NCBI RefSeq assembly: GCF_014360585.1
Contig: NZ_JACIXG010000013.1
Coordinates: forward strand, 1 to 64,000
Source of the DNA: Nocardioides sp.
GTDB taxonomy: Bacteria; Actinomycetota; Actinomycetes; Propionibacteriales; Nocardioidaceae
Length of the DNA stretch: 64,000 nt
Direction of reading: 5' to 3'
A model generated the notes under the pieces. It was not told the DNA's origin. It was given only the letters and a program-made list of their open reading frames with translations, and ran no database searches. This document shows positions 9,460 to 17,422 of this stretch, piece after piece. How positions within the stretch are numbered: the first letter of the stretch is position 1; each line of letters opens with the position of its first letter. Position numbers and translations under genes: made by a program.

Positions 9460-9938
9460 TCATCGACGTCCCCGACGGACGGGACCCGATCGAGTACGTC
9501 TGGGGCGAGATGGTCCCCGGGATCGGTCCGGCTGCTGCCGGTCTCTCGCTCGCGGTCTACGAGCACACCACGCTCGGGCTTCGCGAGTTCGAAGCCGCCC
9601 GGCTGCGGATCGCGCAGATCAACGGATGTGTCTTCTGTCTCGACTGGCGCACCGAACGCGACGGCGAGACGGTGGAGGAGTCGTTCGCCGAGGCGGTCGA
9701 GGAGTGGCGTACGACGGGCGCCTTCGACGACCGCACCCGGCTCGCGGCCGAGTTCGCGGAACGCTATGCGAACGACCACCACGGCATCGACCAGTCCTTC
9801 TGGGACCGGATGTCGGCCCACTACACCGACGCCGAGATCGTCGAGCTGAGCATGTGCCTGGGGTCGTGGCTGGCGTTCGGTCGGCTCAACCACGTCCTGG
9901 GCCTCGACACCGCCTGCGTCCTGCCGTCCCACAGGTAA
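9456..9938 (+). CDS. Carboxymuconolactone decarboxylase family protein (AhpD-like)
   Basis: A 160-residue all-helical protein of the CMD/AhpD fold with the family motif INGCVFCLDWR, a CxxC redox pair followed by an aromatic and Arg. AhpD-like members act as alkylhydroperoxidases that recycle peroxiredoxin; decarboxylase members lack the CxxC. The start ATG at 9456 overlaps the previous stop (ATGA), so the two genes are translationally coupled. Next to an H2O2-producing oxidase, a peroxide-handling role would make sense, but that is inference. Confidence 0.75.
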   Translation: MIIDVPDGRDPIEYVWGEMVPGIGPAAAGLSLAVYEHTTLGLREFEAARLRIAQINGCVFCLDWRTERDGETVEESFAEAVEEWRTTGAFDDRTRLAAEFAERYANDHHGIDQSFWDRMSAHYTDAEIVELSMCLGSWLAFGRLNHVLGLDTACVLPSHR

Positions 9939-10017
9939 CCCGGATCTGACATCCAGGAGACGCAGAATTTCGGTGTTGTGCCCGCGGAACCGCGGGATCT
10001 CGACCTATCGTTGAGCC

Positions 10018-10182
10018 ATGAAGACCTGCGATTTCTGCGGATGCTACGAGGCCGACCCCAAGCGTCTCCTGGCATGGACCACCGCGGTTGAGCGTGGGCG
10101 CGCGAAGTCGTTCTGCGAGGCCTGCTCGCGTCGTCACGTGCGCTCCATGGAAGCCAAGCTCGACTCCGACTGGTGGGCCTAG
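10018..10182 (+). CDS. Small zinc-ribbon-like protein
   Basis: A 54-residue protein starting MKTCDFCGCYE and ending DSDWWA. Two CxxC pairs (C4/C7 and C33/C36), with an extra C9, suggest one bound zinc ion. The ATG at 10018 is the only start; the preceding bases have no strong ribosome site. A terminator hairpin overlaps its last codons. Function unknown; nucleic-acid or protein binding is possible. Coding character is supported by the spaced cysteines and by the stop coinciding with the terminator. Confidence 0.6.
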   Translation: MKTCDFCGCYEADPKRLLAWTTAVERGRAKSFCEACSRRHVRSMEAKLDSDWWA

Positions 10183-10198
10183 GGCTTCACCAGTCGGA
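10165..10198. terminator. Terminator hairpin between convergent genes
   Basis: TCCGACTGGTG (10165-10175) pairs perfectly with CACCAGTCGGA (10188-10198) over a 12-base loop. It overlaps the stop of the small zinc protein and precedes the argS stop, so it can serve both strands. Confidence 0.65.
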
Positions 10199-10203
10199 CT
10201 CGC

Positions 10204-11910
10204 TCACATCCGCTTCGGCGCCTCGATCCCGAGGAGCCCGAGGCCTGTTGACAGCACCCGCCGGGTCGCCTCGCACAACCCCAGCCGGGTCTCTCTGACC
10301 TCGCCCTCCGCCTTCAGCACCGGACAGCTCTCGTAGAACGCCGTCAACGCGGTCGCCAGGCCATAGAGGTACGCAGTCAGGTGATGCGGCTCCAAGGTGT
10401 CGGCGACCTTGGCGACCACCGGCGCGAAGCCGGCCAGCTCCAGCGCGAGCCGCTGCTCGGCCGGGTGGTGCGGGGTGCCGGTGGCGTACGTCTGCTGGGG
10501 CGCCTGCCCGAGGATGCTGCACACCCGGGCGTGGGCGTACTGCAGATACGGGCCGGTCTCACCGGTGGTGGCCGACATCCTGGCGAGGTCGAAGACGTAG
10601 TCGCGGGCGAGATGATTGGAGAGGTCGGCGTACTTCACGGCGGCGTTGGCAACCATGCGGACGACCTCGGGGCCGGCATAGCTGGCCGCGGCTGCCTCCT
10701 CAGCGGCGTCCAGCAGCGCGGTGAGCGTGACCGTCTCGCCCGAGCGGGTCTTGAAGGGCCGACCGTCGGGGCCCAGAACGGTCCCGAAGCCGATGTGCTG
10801 GACCTCCACCGAGTCGGGCAGCCAGCCGGCGGCGCGAGCGACTGCGAAGACCATCTCGAAGTGCTGGCTCTGCCGGTGGTCGACGATGTAGACGACCCGG
10901 TCGACGGCGAGGTCGTCGACACGGTGCCGGATCGTGGCGAGGTCGGTGGCCGCGTAGCCGAACCCACCGTCGGACTTCCGCACGATCAGCGGCAGCGGGG
11001 CGCCGTCGCGGCCGGTGAAGCCGTCGGGGTAGACGACCTGCGCGCCGGCCGACTCGGTCAGCAGCCCCAATGCGTCGAGGTCGTCGACGCATTGGGGGAG
11101 CCGGTCGTTGTAACGGCTCTCGCCGTCGAAGTCGTCGGCGGTCAGGAGTACGCCGAGCCGGCCGTAGACGGCGTCGAACTCCGTCATCGAGGCGTCGACC
11201 AGCGCCTGCCACAGGGCGAGCGTGGTCGGTTCGCCGGACTGCAGCGCCACCACCCGCCGCCTGGCGGAGTCGGCGAAACCCGGATCGTCGTCGAAGCGCG
11301 CCTTGGCCCGCTGGTAGAGCGCGAGCAGCTCGGCCATGTCCAGGCCTGACACCGCCGCCGGGTCGCGGAGACCCTCCCCGAGCAGCTCCTCGACCAGCAT
11401 GCCGAACTGTGTTCCCCAGTCACCGAGGTGGTTCTGCCGGACGACCTCGTGGCCGGCACAGGTCAGCACCCGTGCCAGCGAGTCGCCGATGACGGTCGAA
11501 CGCAGGTGTCCGACGTGCATCTGCTTGGCGACGTTGGGGGAGGAGTAGTCCACGACGACCCGCTTCGGGCTCTCGGGAGCGGGTACGCCCAGGTGCGGGT
11601 CGGTGAGCAGGTCCCGGACGACCGCGCCGAGGACGTCGGGGGACCAGGTGAGGTTGATGAACCCGGCGCCGGCCAGCTCGAGGGTGCCCAGCCCGCTGAG
11701 GTCCACGGCGTCGATGAGGCGGGCGCCGACGTCCCGCGGTGGCAGACCGAGGGGGCCGGCCAGTCGCAGCGGGAGGTTGGACTGGAGGTGCCCGAACTCG
11801 GGCCGGGTGGCCGGCCGCAGCTCGGGGTCGATGCCGGCGTAGGTGTCGCCGAAGCAGATGACGACGGCGTCTTGCAGGTGTGCGGACAGGGCGAGGGTGT
11901 GCTCGTGCAC
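10204..11910 (-). CDS. argS: Arginyl-tRNA synthetase, E. coli-like type
   Basis: Charges tRNA-Arg with arginine. The class I HIGH motif appears as MHVGHLRSTVIGDSLAR. The second signature loop reads PFKTRSGETVTL, the form seen in E. coli ArgS (PFKTRAGGTVKL) rather than a canonical KMSKS. The anticodon-binding DALR domain is C-terminal. GTG 11910 gives 568 residues; a longer TTG start at 12009 is possible, and neither has a clear ribosome site. Actinobacteria usually carry argS beside lysA and the threonine genes with a KMSKR-type motif. This may therefore be a second, transferred copy, which is inference. Confidence 0.88.
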   Translation of the reverse strand: MHEHTLALSAHLQDAVVICFGDTYAGIDPELRPATRPEFGHLQSNLPLRLAGPLGLPPRDVGARLIDAVDLSGLGTLELAGAGFINLTWSPDVLGAVVRDLLTDPHLGVPAPESPKRVVVDYSSPNVAKQMHVGHLRSTVIGDSLARVLTCAGHEVVRQNHLGDWGTQFGMLVEELLGEGLRDPAAVSGLDMAELLALYQRAKARFDDDPGFADSARRRVVALQSGEPTTLALWQALVDASMTEFDAVYGRLGVLLTADDFDGESRYNDRLPQCVDDLDALGLLTESAGAQVVYPDGFTGRDGAPLPLIVRKSDGGFGYAATDLATIRHRVDDLAVDRVVYIVDHRQSQHFEMVFAVARAAGWLPDSVEVQHIGFGTVLGPDGRPFKTRSGETVTLTALLDAAEEAAAASYAGPEVVRMVANAAVKYADLSNHLARDYVFDLARMSATTGETGPYLQYAHARVCSILGQAPQQTYATGTPHHPAEQRLALELAGFAPVVAKVADTLEPHHLTAYLYGLATALTAFYESCPVLKAEGEVRETRLGLCEATRRVLSTGLGLLGIEAPKRM

Positions 11911-12033
11911 GAGTGGTCCTAGGAGGTGAAGAGGGCAGGCTGACGCGAAGGCGGGGTCAGAGACCCGAGCCTCGTCGTCGCAGCGCGCTCTTCGTGACCA
12001 TGTCCGCAAGGGTGCCGGAGGTCCGACCCCCGG

Positions 12034-12804
12034 TCAAGCCGGTTCGCCGTCCTCCGCGCCCGCTGCGGCGATCAGGTCCCAGGCGCAGCCGCAGTAAGGG
12101 TGCCGAAGCCACGGCCGGATCGTGGGCGCGTCGTCACGGGTGAGGATCACCGTCGTCGACCACGAGGCCGGTGAGCGTCCGGCGAGGTAGGTGCGGGCGT
12201 CGCGTACGGCCCAGGAGAGCGCGAGAGACCGCAGCAACGCATCGCTGGGCACCTCGATGCCGACGAGCTGGCTCACGACCACGGCACGCCGGGCGTCCTC
12301 CTCGGCGAGGGCTGCGTCGACGCACCGTAGGCATGCGGTGACACCGGGCACGACCAGCGGGCCCACCGTCCAGGTGTCGGGGCCGCTCTCGACGACGAGG
12401 TGTGCCCGTCCGCCACGCACCATCTCGTCGGCGCGCTCGCGATCCAGCGGTCCCTCGGAGAGGAGCACGACGATGCCCGGGTCGCTCGGCGTCGGCGCCG
12501 GCCCGAGCAGTGCCCGAGCGGCCGAGACCATCGCGGGCGGCCCGTCGAAGGCGACCCGTGGCGGCGGCTCCTCGCCGTCCGCGTCCGCCAGCAGACCGGC
12601 GTTGCCGAGCTGTTGCATCGCGTGCCGCCCCGGCAGGTGGTCGGGCTCGACGGCCCTTCCGGCGACGAGGTCGGTCAGCAGGCGGCGTATCTCCACACCG
12701 TCCTGCACGATCGCCCGTCGTGGCGGGTCGATGCCGATCTGGAGTCGGGAATCATCACGTCGTACGGCCACATACCCCGGCCGAATCCGGTAGCGCGTGC
12801 TCAT
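12034..12804 (-). CDS. Cyclodehydratase E1-like / TOMM leader-binding family protein
   Basis: A 256-residue protein with a winged-helix-like N-terminal part and a C-terminal E1/ThiF-like core that carries two CxxC/CxC pairs (CLRC near 172, CGC near 239), probably a structural zinc. Similar proteins are annotated as TOMM precursor leader peptide-binding or bacteriocin cyclodehydratase proteins. A homologous gene appears to sit in the same neighbourhood in M. tuberculosis (Rv3196). No precursor peptide or YcaO gene is visible here, so a thiazole/oxazole product is unlikely to be made at this locus. The ATG at 12804 (MSTRYRIRPG) is clear. Function is unknown. Confidence 0.55.
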   Translation of the reverse strand: MSTRYRIRPGYVAVRRDDSRLQIGIDPPRRAIVQDGVEIRRLLTDLVAGRAVEPDHLPGRHAMQQLGNAGLLADADGEEPPPRVAFDGPPAMVSAARALLGPAPTPSDPGIVVLLSEGPLDRERADEMVRGGRAHLVVESGPDTWTVGPLVVPGVTACLRCVDAALAEEDARRAVVVSQLVGIEVPSDALLRSLALSWAVRDARTYLAGRSPASWSTTVILTRDDAPTIRPWLRHPYCGCAWDLIAAAGAEDGEPA

Positions 12805-13005
12805 ACCGGGAGTCTCACATCGGCTCAGGATCCTTGCATCGACAATCCACCTGGCCTGTGGATAACTCTTGAAATGCGACAGCGGCGCCGCCCGGACATG
12901 CCGGGGACGCCGCCGCGTGGGCTCAGGATGAACTGAGTGGAGTATCTCGACCCGCGGTCGCGACTTCGCAAGCTCAGCCGCTCGCTCGCTCGATCCCTTC
13001 GCGTT

Positions 13006-13034
13006 GCGACTCCGCTCCTTCGTCGCGGAGTCGC
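13006..13034 (-). terminator. Terminator of the DUF5679 gene
   Basis: GCGACTCCGC (13006-13015) and GCGGAGTCGC (13025-13034) form a perfect 10-bp stem with a 9-base loop. It starts five bases past the stop codon of the small gene on the minus strand. The adjoining CGCTCGCTCGCTCG tract (12980-12995) is a simple repeat of a kind also seen near 17400-17425. Confidence 0.7.
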
Positions 13035-13038
13035 AGGC

Positions 13039-13197
13039 TCAGGCTTTGCCCAAGATGCGGTTCAGGTTGGTGCTGCAGACGGGGCAGACGGCCTTGGCCA
13101 TCTTGGTGCCCTTGTCGTTCACCCGAATCTCACCGGTCGCCTCGCGCTTCTCCTTGCACTTCACGCAGTAGAACTCGCCGCTCCAGGTCTCCGCCAT
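13039..13197 (-). CDS. DUF5679 family small zinc-ribbon protein
   Basis: A 52-residue protein, MAETWSGEFYCVKCKEKREA at the start and LNRILGKA at the end. It has two CxxC pairs (C11/C14 and C38/C41) that would hold zinc. This matches the DUF5679 family, which is widespread in actinobacteria and of unknown function. ATG 13197 follows a GAGG ribosome site (antisense of CCTC at 13202-13205). It is a single-gene unit with its own terminator. Confidence 0.85.
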   Translation of the reverse strand: MAETWSGEFYCVKCKEKREATGEIRVNDKGTKMAKAVCPVCSTNLNRILGKA

Positions 13198-13736
13198 GAC
13201 GGCCTCCTTGCCTCGATGTAACTGGTCGTCGCGACGGGGTGGTCAGGGAAGCCCGTCGGAAGCTCGCCATGGCGAGCCGCTTCGACCCTACGACACACGA
13301 CGCTCGCGGCGGCAACACGGGCTATCGAGCGAGTCTCGGCGTGTTGGCGTGATACCGCGGGATTCGGGGCTTTCGAGGGAGTATCGAAGGTGCTCGCGAC
13401 TGCGGTGCAGAGAGTCGTCGTCGCGGAGCCGAGTCGCTGGAAATATGGAGGGACCCCCGGTGCCTGGATCGTCCTTCGCCTTCCCCTTGCGAAGGCCGTC
13501 CGGCGGCGCCGGGGGTCCCACTGATATCGAACCTAAAGAGGATGGCGGGGCACGTCAACGTCCCACTCCGCGATCCTTGTGGACAAGATGTGGAGAACCC
13601 GGCTTTGCTTGGGGACATCCGGTGGATGACACGTCCGTTCCTGTGAGTAACCATGGATGCGGATGGAGAATGTTGAGTGGAATCAAGACCTTGACCTGGG
13701 AAAATCATTCTCGACCTGCTGTGGAGGAGAAAATAG
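13198..13736. other. 539-base gene-free stretch
   Basis: No convincing coding frame on either strand: the open frames across it lack family similarity and ribosome sites. It contains the two-tier inverted repeat at 13450-13519 and the promoter region and ribosome site (GGAGGAG at 13721-13727) of the PHP gene. A short structured RNA is possible, but I cannot identify one. Confidence 0.5.
13450..13519. repeat. Two-tier inverted repeat
   Basis: Outer arms GGGACCCCCGGTGCC (13450-13464) and GGCGCCGGGGGTCCC (13505-13519) pair over 15 bp with one G-T. Inside, CCTTCGC (13473-13479) and GCGAAGG (13489-13495) pair perfectly. The result is a 70-base rod with an internal loop, in a gene-free region. Candidates are a terminator, a small RNA or a mobile palindromic repeat. 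Confidence 0.55.
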
Positions 13737-14789
13737 TTGGAGGAAGATTTGGTAGGCGAGGCGTTGTCACCCGTCGCGGCCCTGCGTCGGATCGCGTTCC
13801 TGCTCGAGCGCGGTCGCGAGGACACCTACAAGGTGAAGGCCTTCCGCGCCGCGGCGGCAGCGATCCTTCCCCTCTCCGACGACGACATCCGCCGTCGGTC
13901 GGACGAAGGCACCCTGACCGAGCTGAGCGGGGTCGGTGCGAGCACGGCCAAGGTCATCGCCGAGGCGGCGCGCGGCGAGGTTCCGCAGCGGCTGCGGGAC
14001 ACCGAGCAGGCGCACGGCGGGTCGCTGACCTCTGATGGCGCCGGGGACGGGCTGCGGAGCCGGATCCGTGGCGATCTGCACAGTCACTCCGACTGGTCCG
14101 ACGGTGGGTCGCCGATCGAGGAGATGGCCTTCACCGCGATCGAGCTCGGCCATGACTACCTCGTGCTCACCGACCACAGCCCGCGCCTGACCATCGCGAA
14201 CGGTCTCAGCGTCGCCCGCCTGGAGCGCCAGCTCGGCGTGGTCGACGCGGTCAACGACCATCTCGCCGGACACGGGTTCACCCTGCTGAAGGGCATCGAG
14301 GTCGACATCCTCGACGACGGCAGCCTCGACCAGACCGACGAGATGCTCGACAAGCTCGAGCTCCGGGTCGCGAGCGTCCACTCCAAGCTCAAGATGGAGA
14401 AGGAGCAGATGACCAGGCGCATGGTCACGGCGGTCTCCACGACCCGGATGAACGTGCTCGGCCACTGCACCGGCCGACTGGTCACCGGAAACCGAGGCAC
14501 CCGGCCCGGCAGCCAGTTCGACGCCCGCAAGGTCTTCGAGGCATGTGCCGAGCACCAGGTCGCGGTCGAGATCAACTCCCGGCCCGAGCGGAGAGACCCG
14601 CCGACCAAGCTCCTCGAGCTCGCTCGCGACATCGGCTGCCTCTTCTCGATCGACTCGGACGCGCACGCTCCGGGTCAGCTCGACTTCCTCGTCCTGGGGT
14701 GCGAACGAGCCGAAGCGGCGGGTATCGAAGAGGAACGGATCGTCAACACCTGGCCGCGGGACCGCCTGCTGGCCTGGGCGAACAGGTAG
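13737..14789 (+). CDS. PHP-domain phosphoesterase with helix-hairpin-helix N-terminus (PolX-like without polymerase)
   Basis: 350 residues. The first ~100 form a PolX-type helix-hairpin-helix region (LSPVAALRRIAFLLERG, and the GVGASTAKVI hairpin). The remainder is a PHP metallo-phosphoesterase with the first metal motif GDLHSHSDWSDGG, then VLTDHS, LLKGIEVDIL, VASVHSKL and SIDSDAHAP. Bacterial PolX enzymes join these to a nucleotidyltransferase core, which is missing here. It may be a phosphatase or nuclease. The TTG start at 13737 is chosen because GGAGGAG stands nine bases upstream; no ATG or GTG is suitable. It lies 11 bases upstream of the next gene, so the two are likely co-transcribed. 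Confidence 0.82.
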   Translation: MEEDLVGEALSPVAALRRIAFLLERGREDTYKVKAFRAAAAAILPLSDDDIRRRSDEGTLTELSGVGASTAKVIAEAARGEVPQRLRDTEQAHGGSLTSDGAGDGLRSRIRGDLHSHSDWSDGGSPIEEMAFTAIELGHDYLVLTDHSPRLTIANGLSVARLERQLGVVDAVNDHLAGHGFTLLKGIEVDILDDGSLDQTDEMLDKLELRVASVHSKLKMEKEQMTRRMVTAVSTTRMNVLGHCTGRLVTGNRGTRPGSQFDARKVFEACAEHQVAVEINSRPERRDPPTKLLELARDIGCLFSIDSDAHAPGQLDFLVLGCERAEAAGIEEERIVNTWPRDRLLAWANR

Positions 14790-14800
14790 TTTTTTGTCCT

Positions 14801-15343
14801 ATGGACGGCCCGGAGATCGAGGTGCGACGCAGCAAGCGGCGTCGGCGTACGGTCTCTGCCTACCGTGACGGCGACCGCATCATCGTGATGATCCCGGCCG
14901 CGATGTCGCAGCGGGAGGAGTCCGAGTGGGTCGAGCAGATGGTCGCCCGGCTGGAGAAGGCCGAGCGGCGCCGCAAGCCCAGCGACGACGACCTGATGCG
15001 GCGCTCCGTCGCCCTGAGCGACCAGTACTTCGGCGGTCTGGCCAAGCCGGACTCCGTACGCTGGGTCGACAACCAGAACAGCCGCTGGGGCTCCTGCACC
15101 CCGGGAGACCGCTCGATCCGGCTCAGCGACCGGCTGCGTGGCATGCCGGCCTGGGTCATCGACTACGTGCTCGTCCATGAGCTCGCCCACCTCTTCGAGG
15201 CCAAGCACAACGACGCCTTCTGGGCCTGGGTCGACCGCTACCCCCAGGCCGAGCGCGCCAAGGGCTACCTGGCCGGCTGGTCCGCGGCGGCCAAGCTTCC
15301 CGCCCCTCCGGGGGAGGACGACGACGTCGAAGAGATTGACTGA
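14801..15343 (+). CDS. YgjP-like (DUF45, SprT-fold) zinc metallopeptidase
   Basis: A 180-residue protein with the HELAH zinc motif in VLVHELAHLFEAKHNDAFW, plus the upstream family signature NSRWGSC. These mark the YgjP/M48-like DUF45 peptidases. The substrate is unknown; relatives are cytosolic. ATG 14801 starts 11 bases after the PHP gene stop. The 3' end overlaps the convergent DHFR-like gene by 79 bases, encoding only the acidic tail (GEDDDVEEID). Confidence 0.85.
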   Translation: MDGPEIEVRRSKRRRRTVSAYRDGDRIIVMIPAAMSQREESEWVEQMVARLEKAERRRKPSDDDLMRRSVALSDQYFGGLAKPDSVRWVDNQNSRWGSCTPGDRSIRLSDRLRGMPAWVIDYVLVHELAHLFEAKHNDAFWAWVDRYPQAERAKGYLAGWSAAAKLPAPPGEDDDVEEID

Positions 15344-15927
15344 CCGACGGCGTAGGTGAGCGCGACCGTGCCGAGACTCGTCGAGGCGATGTCCTCGAGC
15401 CGCAGCGAGCACGGCAGCGGCAGATCACCGAAGAGTCGCTTGCCAGCACCGAGCAGCAACGGATGCAGGAACAGCTGCAGCTCGTCGACGAGTCCGGCAC
15501 TCATCAGCTGACGGACGAGGTTGCCGCTCCCGAGCGCCACGATGATGCCCTTCCCTTCGGCCTTGAGACCTGCGACTGCCTCGATGACGTCTCCCTCGAT
15601 CGCGCTGGCACCGCTCCAGGACAGGTCGTCGAGCGTGCGGGTCGCGACGTGCTTCGGGGCTGAGTTGAGGCTCGCTGCCATGGGGTTCGTGTCGGGCTGG
15701 GTCGGCCAGAACTCCGCCATCTTCTGGTAGGTCCGCCGTCCCATGACGTACGCCGAGGTCTGCGCACCGACCTCGGGGGAGAGGACCTCCCCGAGCGCGG
15801 CGCCGTAGGGCGCGCCCCACCCGCCGTGCTCGAATCCACCGTCTCGGTCCTCGTCCGGGGAGCCCAGCCCCTGCATCACGCCGTCAACGCTCAAGAACTC
15901 AACGATCGCAAGTTTTCGCATGTCCAT
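15265..15927 (-). CDS. Dihydrofolate reductase / RibD C-terminal family protein
   Basis: A 220-residue protein with the RibD_C/DHFR-like fold: SVDGVMQG near the start, VMGRRTYQKM in the middle, and the NADPH loop IIVALGSGNLVRQL. Such proteins occur widely in actinobacteria and are not the essential FolA; most have no defined substrate. ATG 15927 (MDMRKLAIVEFLS) or the ATG two codons later are both possible. About 25 C-terminal residues (SSTSSSSPGGAG...) are low-complexity and lie in the overlap with the metallopeptidase. It is divergent from a frameshifted AraC-type gene that probably regulated it. Confidence 0.8.
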   Translation of the reverse strand: MDMRKLAIVEFLSVDGVMQGLGSPDEDRDGGFEHGGWGAPYGAALGEVLSPEVGAQTSAYVMGRRTYQKMAEFWPTQPDTNPMAASLNSAPKHVATRTLDDLSWSGASAIEGDVIEAVAGLKAEGKGIIVALGSGNLVRQLMSAGLVDELQLFLHPLLLGAGKRLFGDLPLPCSLRLEDIASTSLGTVALTYAVGQSISSTSSSSPGGAGSLAAADQPAR

Positions 15928-15986
15928 AGCCTGCGCCTTTCTCGAATCGTCTGGCTTGAACGAAATCGACCGGCGATCATCGGTAT

Positions 15987-16807
15987 ATGACCGGCGTGAC
16001 CCGCGAAATCGTGCGCCTGCCCACCCACCCTGGTCTGCGGGGTCTGGTGGCGGGCGTCGTCGGCTTCCGTGAACAGTCGGCCACGCCGCTCGAACGGCGC
16101 CAGCCCGCGGGGACCCTGCTTCCGCTGGTCCTTTCCTTCGGGGACCCGTCGAGATCGTCGACGTCGCCGCGGGGGAAGGCGTCGGGACGTACGAGTCGTT
16201 CCTGTCCGGGTTCATGCCCGGGCCGGTCTCGACCCGGTCCGGCCGTAACCATGCGTGCGTGCAGGTCTATCTGACGCCGCTCGGCGTCTCCCAGCTGCTC
16301 GTTGTCCCGGGTCGTGAGGTGGCCGGCAGGGTGATCGCGGTCGAGGACCTGATCCCCCAGCTCGGGCCGTCCTTCTCGGAGCAGCTCGCAGAGGCCGGGA
16401 CCTGGCGACCGAGGTTCGACCTGGTGCAGTCCGCTCTGCTGGCGCGGGCCGGTGGCCCGGCCGACCCGCTGGTGGCCTGGCTGTGGGACCGGATCACCGA
16501 GTCCGGAGGTCAGGTCCGCATCCGGGAGCTCGTGGCCGAGACCGGATGGAGTCACCGATACGTCACGACCTGTTTCCAGCGCGCGGTCGGGCTCACTCCG
16601 AAGGCAGCTGCCGGTGTCGTACGTTTCGAACGCGCCGCCTCCGACCTCGGCACCCTCCCGGTCGCAGAGGTCGCCGTCCGTCACGGCTATGCCGACCAGA
16701 GTCACCTGACCCGCGACGCCGTCAGATACGCCGGCGAGCCGCCCGCCACGCTCGCGGTCAGCCGCCGGCCGACCGCTCACACCGCACTCGGGAGGACTCC
16801 GGGTTAG
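15987..16807 (+). pseudogene. AraC-family regulator, split by a -1 frameshift
   Basis: Two consecutive frames together read as one AraC-type regulator. The first begins MTGVTREIVRLPTHPGLRG (15987) and is good to SFGDP at about 16148. The second resumes with EIVDVAAGEG and continues to the C-terminal helix-turn-helix (IRELVAETGWSHRYVTTCFQ...VAVRHGYADQSHL) and the stop at 16805-16807. GACCCGTCGAG at 16143-16153 would restore the frame if it read GACCCGGTCGAG, a single missing G. It could be a true pseudogene or a sequencing indel. It diverges from the DHFR-like gene with 59 bases between starts, a layout typical of a regulator and its target. Confidence 0.8.
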
Positions 16808-17343
16808 CGACGCGCCTGGGCGAGCTTGATGAGCTCGAGGAGGTTCTCCTCGGGGTCTGGGATGGCGTCGACCGGCCACCAACGCACGTCCAGCGACTCC
16901 TCGCTCACCTCCGGAGCCGCACCGGCGGGGGCGAGGGCCACGAAGCGTACGTCGAGATGGTGGACGTCACCGGACGGCGCGCAGAAGGGGACCGGGTGCT
17001 CGGAGAGCTGGACGATGCCGGGCAGCGGCTCCAGGTCGGGCACACCCGACTCCTCGCGCAGCTCTCGGGCGGCCGCGGCCCACAGCGTCGGGTCCCCCTG
17101 CTCGAGGTGACCACCGAACTGGAACCAGCGCCGGGCCTTGCGGTGGTGGGTGAGCAGGACCTGCGAGCCGTCCTCGGAGACCACCAGGCACGAGGCCGTC
17201 AGGTGGTCGGGGACGCACGGCTTGAAGACCCCGTCAGGGTTCGCCTCGAGGTGGGCGACATAGCGCTGCCGCAGAGCCTCCTGCGAGTCGGACGGCGCTG
17301 CCCACGCTCGCAGCAGCGCGAGCGCGTCGGCGTGCAGACTCAC
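16804..17343 (-). CDS. Nudix hydrolase
   Basis: 179 residues from GTG 17343 (MSLHADALALLRAW). The Nudix segment is FQFGGHLEQGD...AARELREESG. The REx2EExG half is intact, while the upstream Glu is replaced by Asp with altered spacing, so the substrate may differ from classical family members. A 35-residue helical N-terminus precedes the domain. A very long open frame extends upstream but has the composition of a shadow frame. The stop overlaps that of the AraC pseudogene by three bases in convergent orientation. It is one of two Nudix genes in the window, with nudC. Confidence 0.8.
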   Translation of the reverse strand: MSLHADALALLRAWAAPSDSQEALRQRYVAHLEANPDGVFKPCVPDHLTASCLVVSEDGSQVLLTHHRKARRWFQFGGHLEQGDPTLWAAAARELREESGVPDLEPLPGIVQLSEHPVPFCAPSGDVHHLDVRFVALAPAGAAPEVSEESLDVRWWPVDAIPDPEENLLELIKLAQARR

Positions 17344-17422
17344 GCAGCCACGTCCGTTGCGCAAGCGCCAGGGTACGGACCCGGCGGCGTGTTGCGCTTG
17401 TGGTTCGCTCGCTGGCGCTCGC

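Noticed and set aside
12034..12804. RiPP (thiazole/oxazole peptide) biosynthetic locus
   Set aside because: No YcaO, dehydrogenase or precursor peptide nearby, and the gene belongs to a conserved housekeeping neighbourhood.
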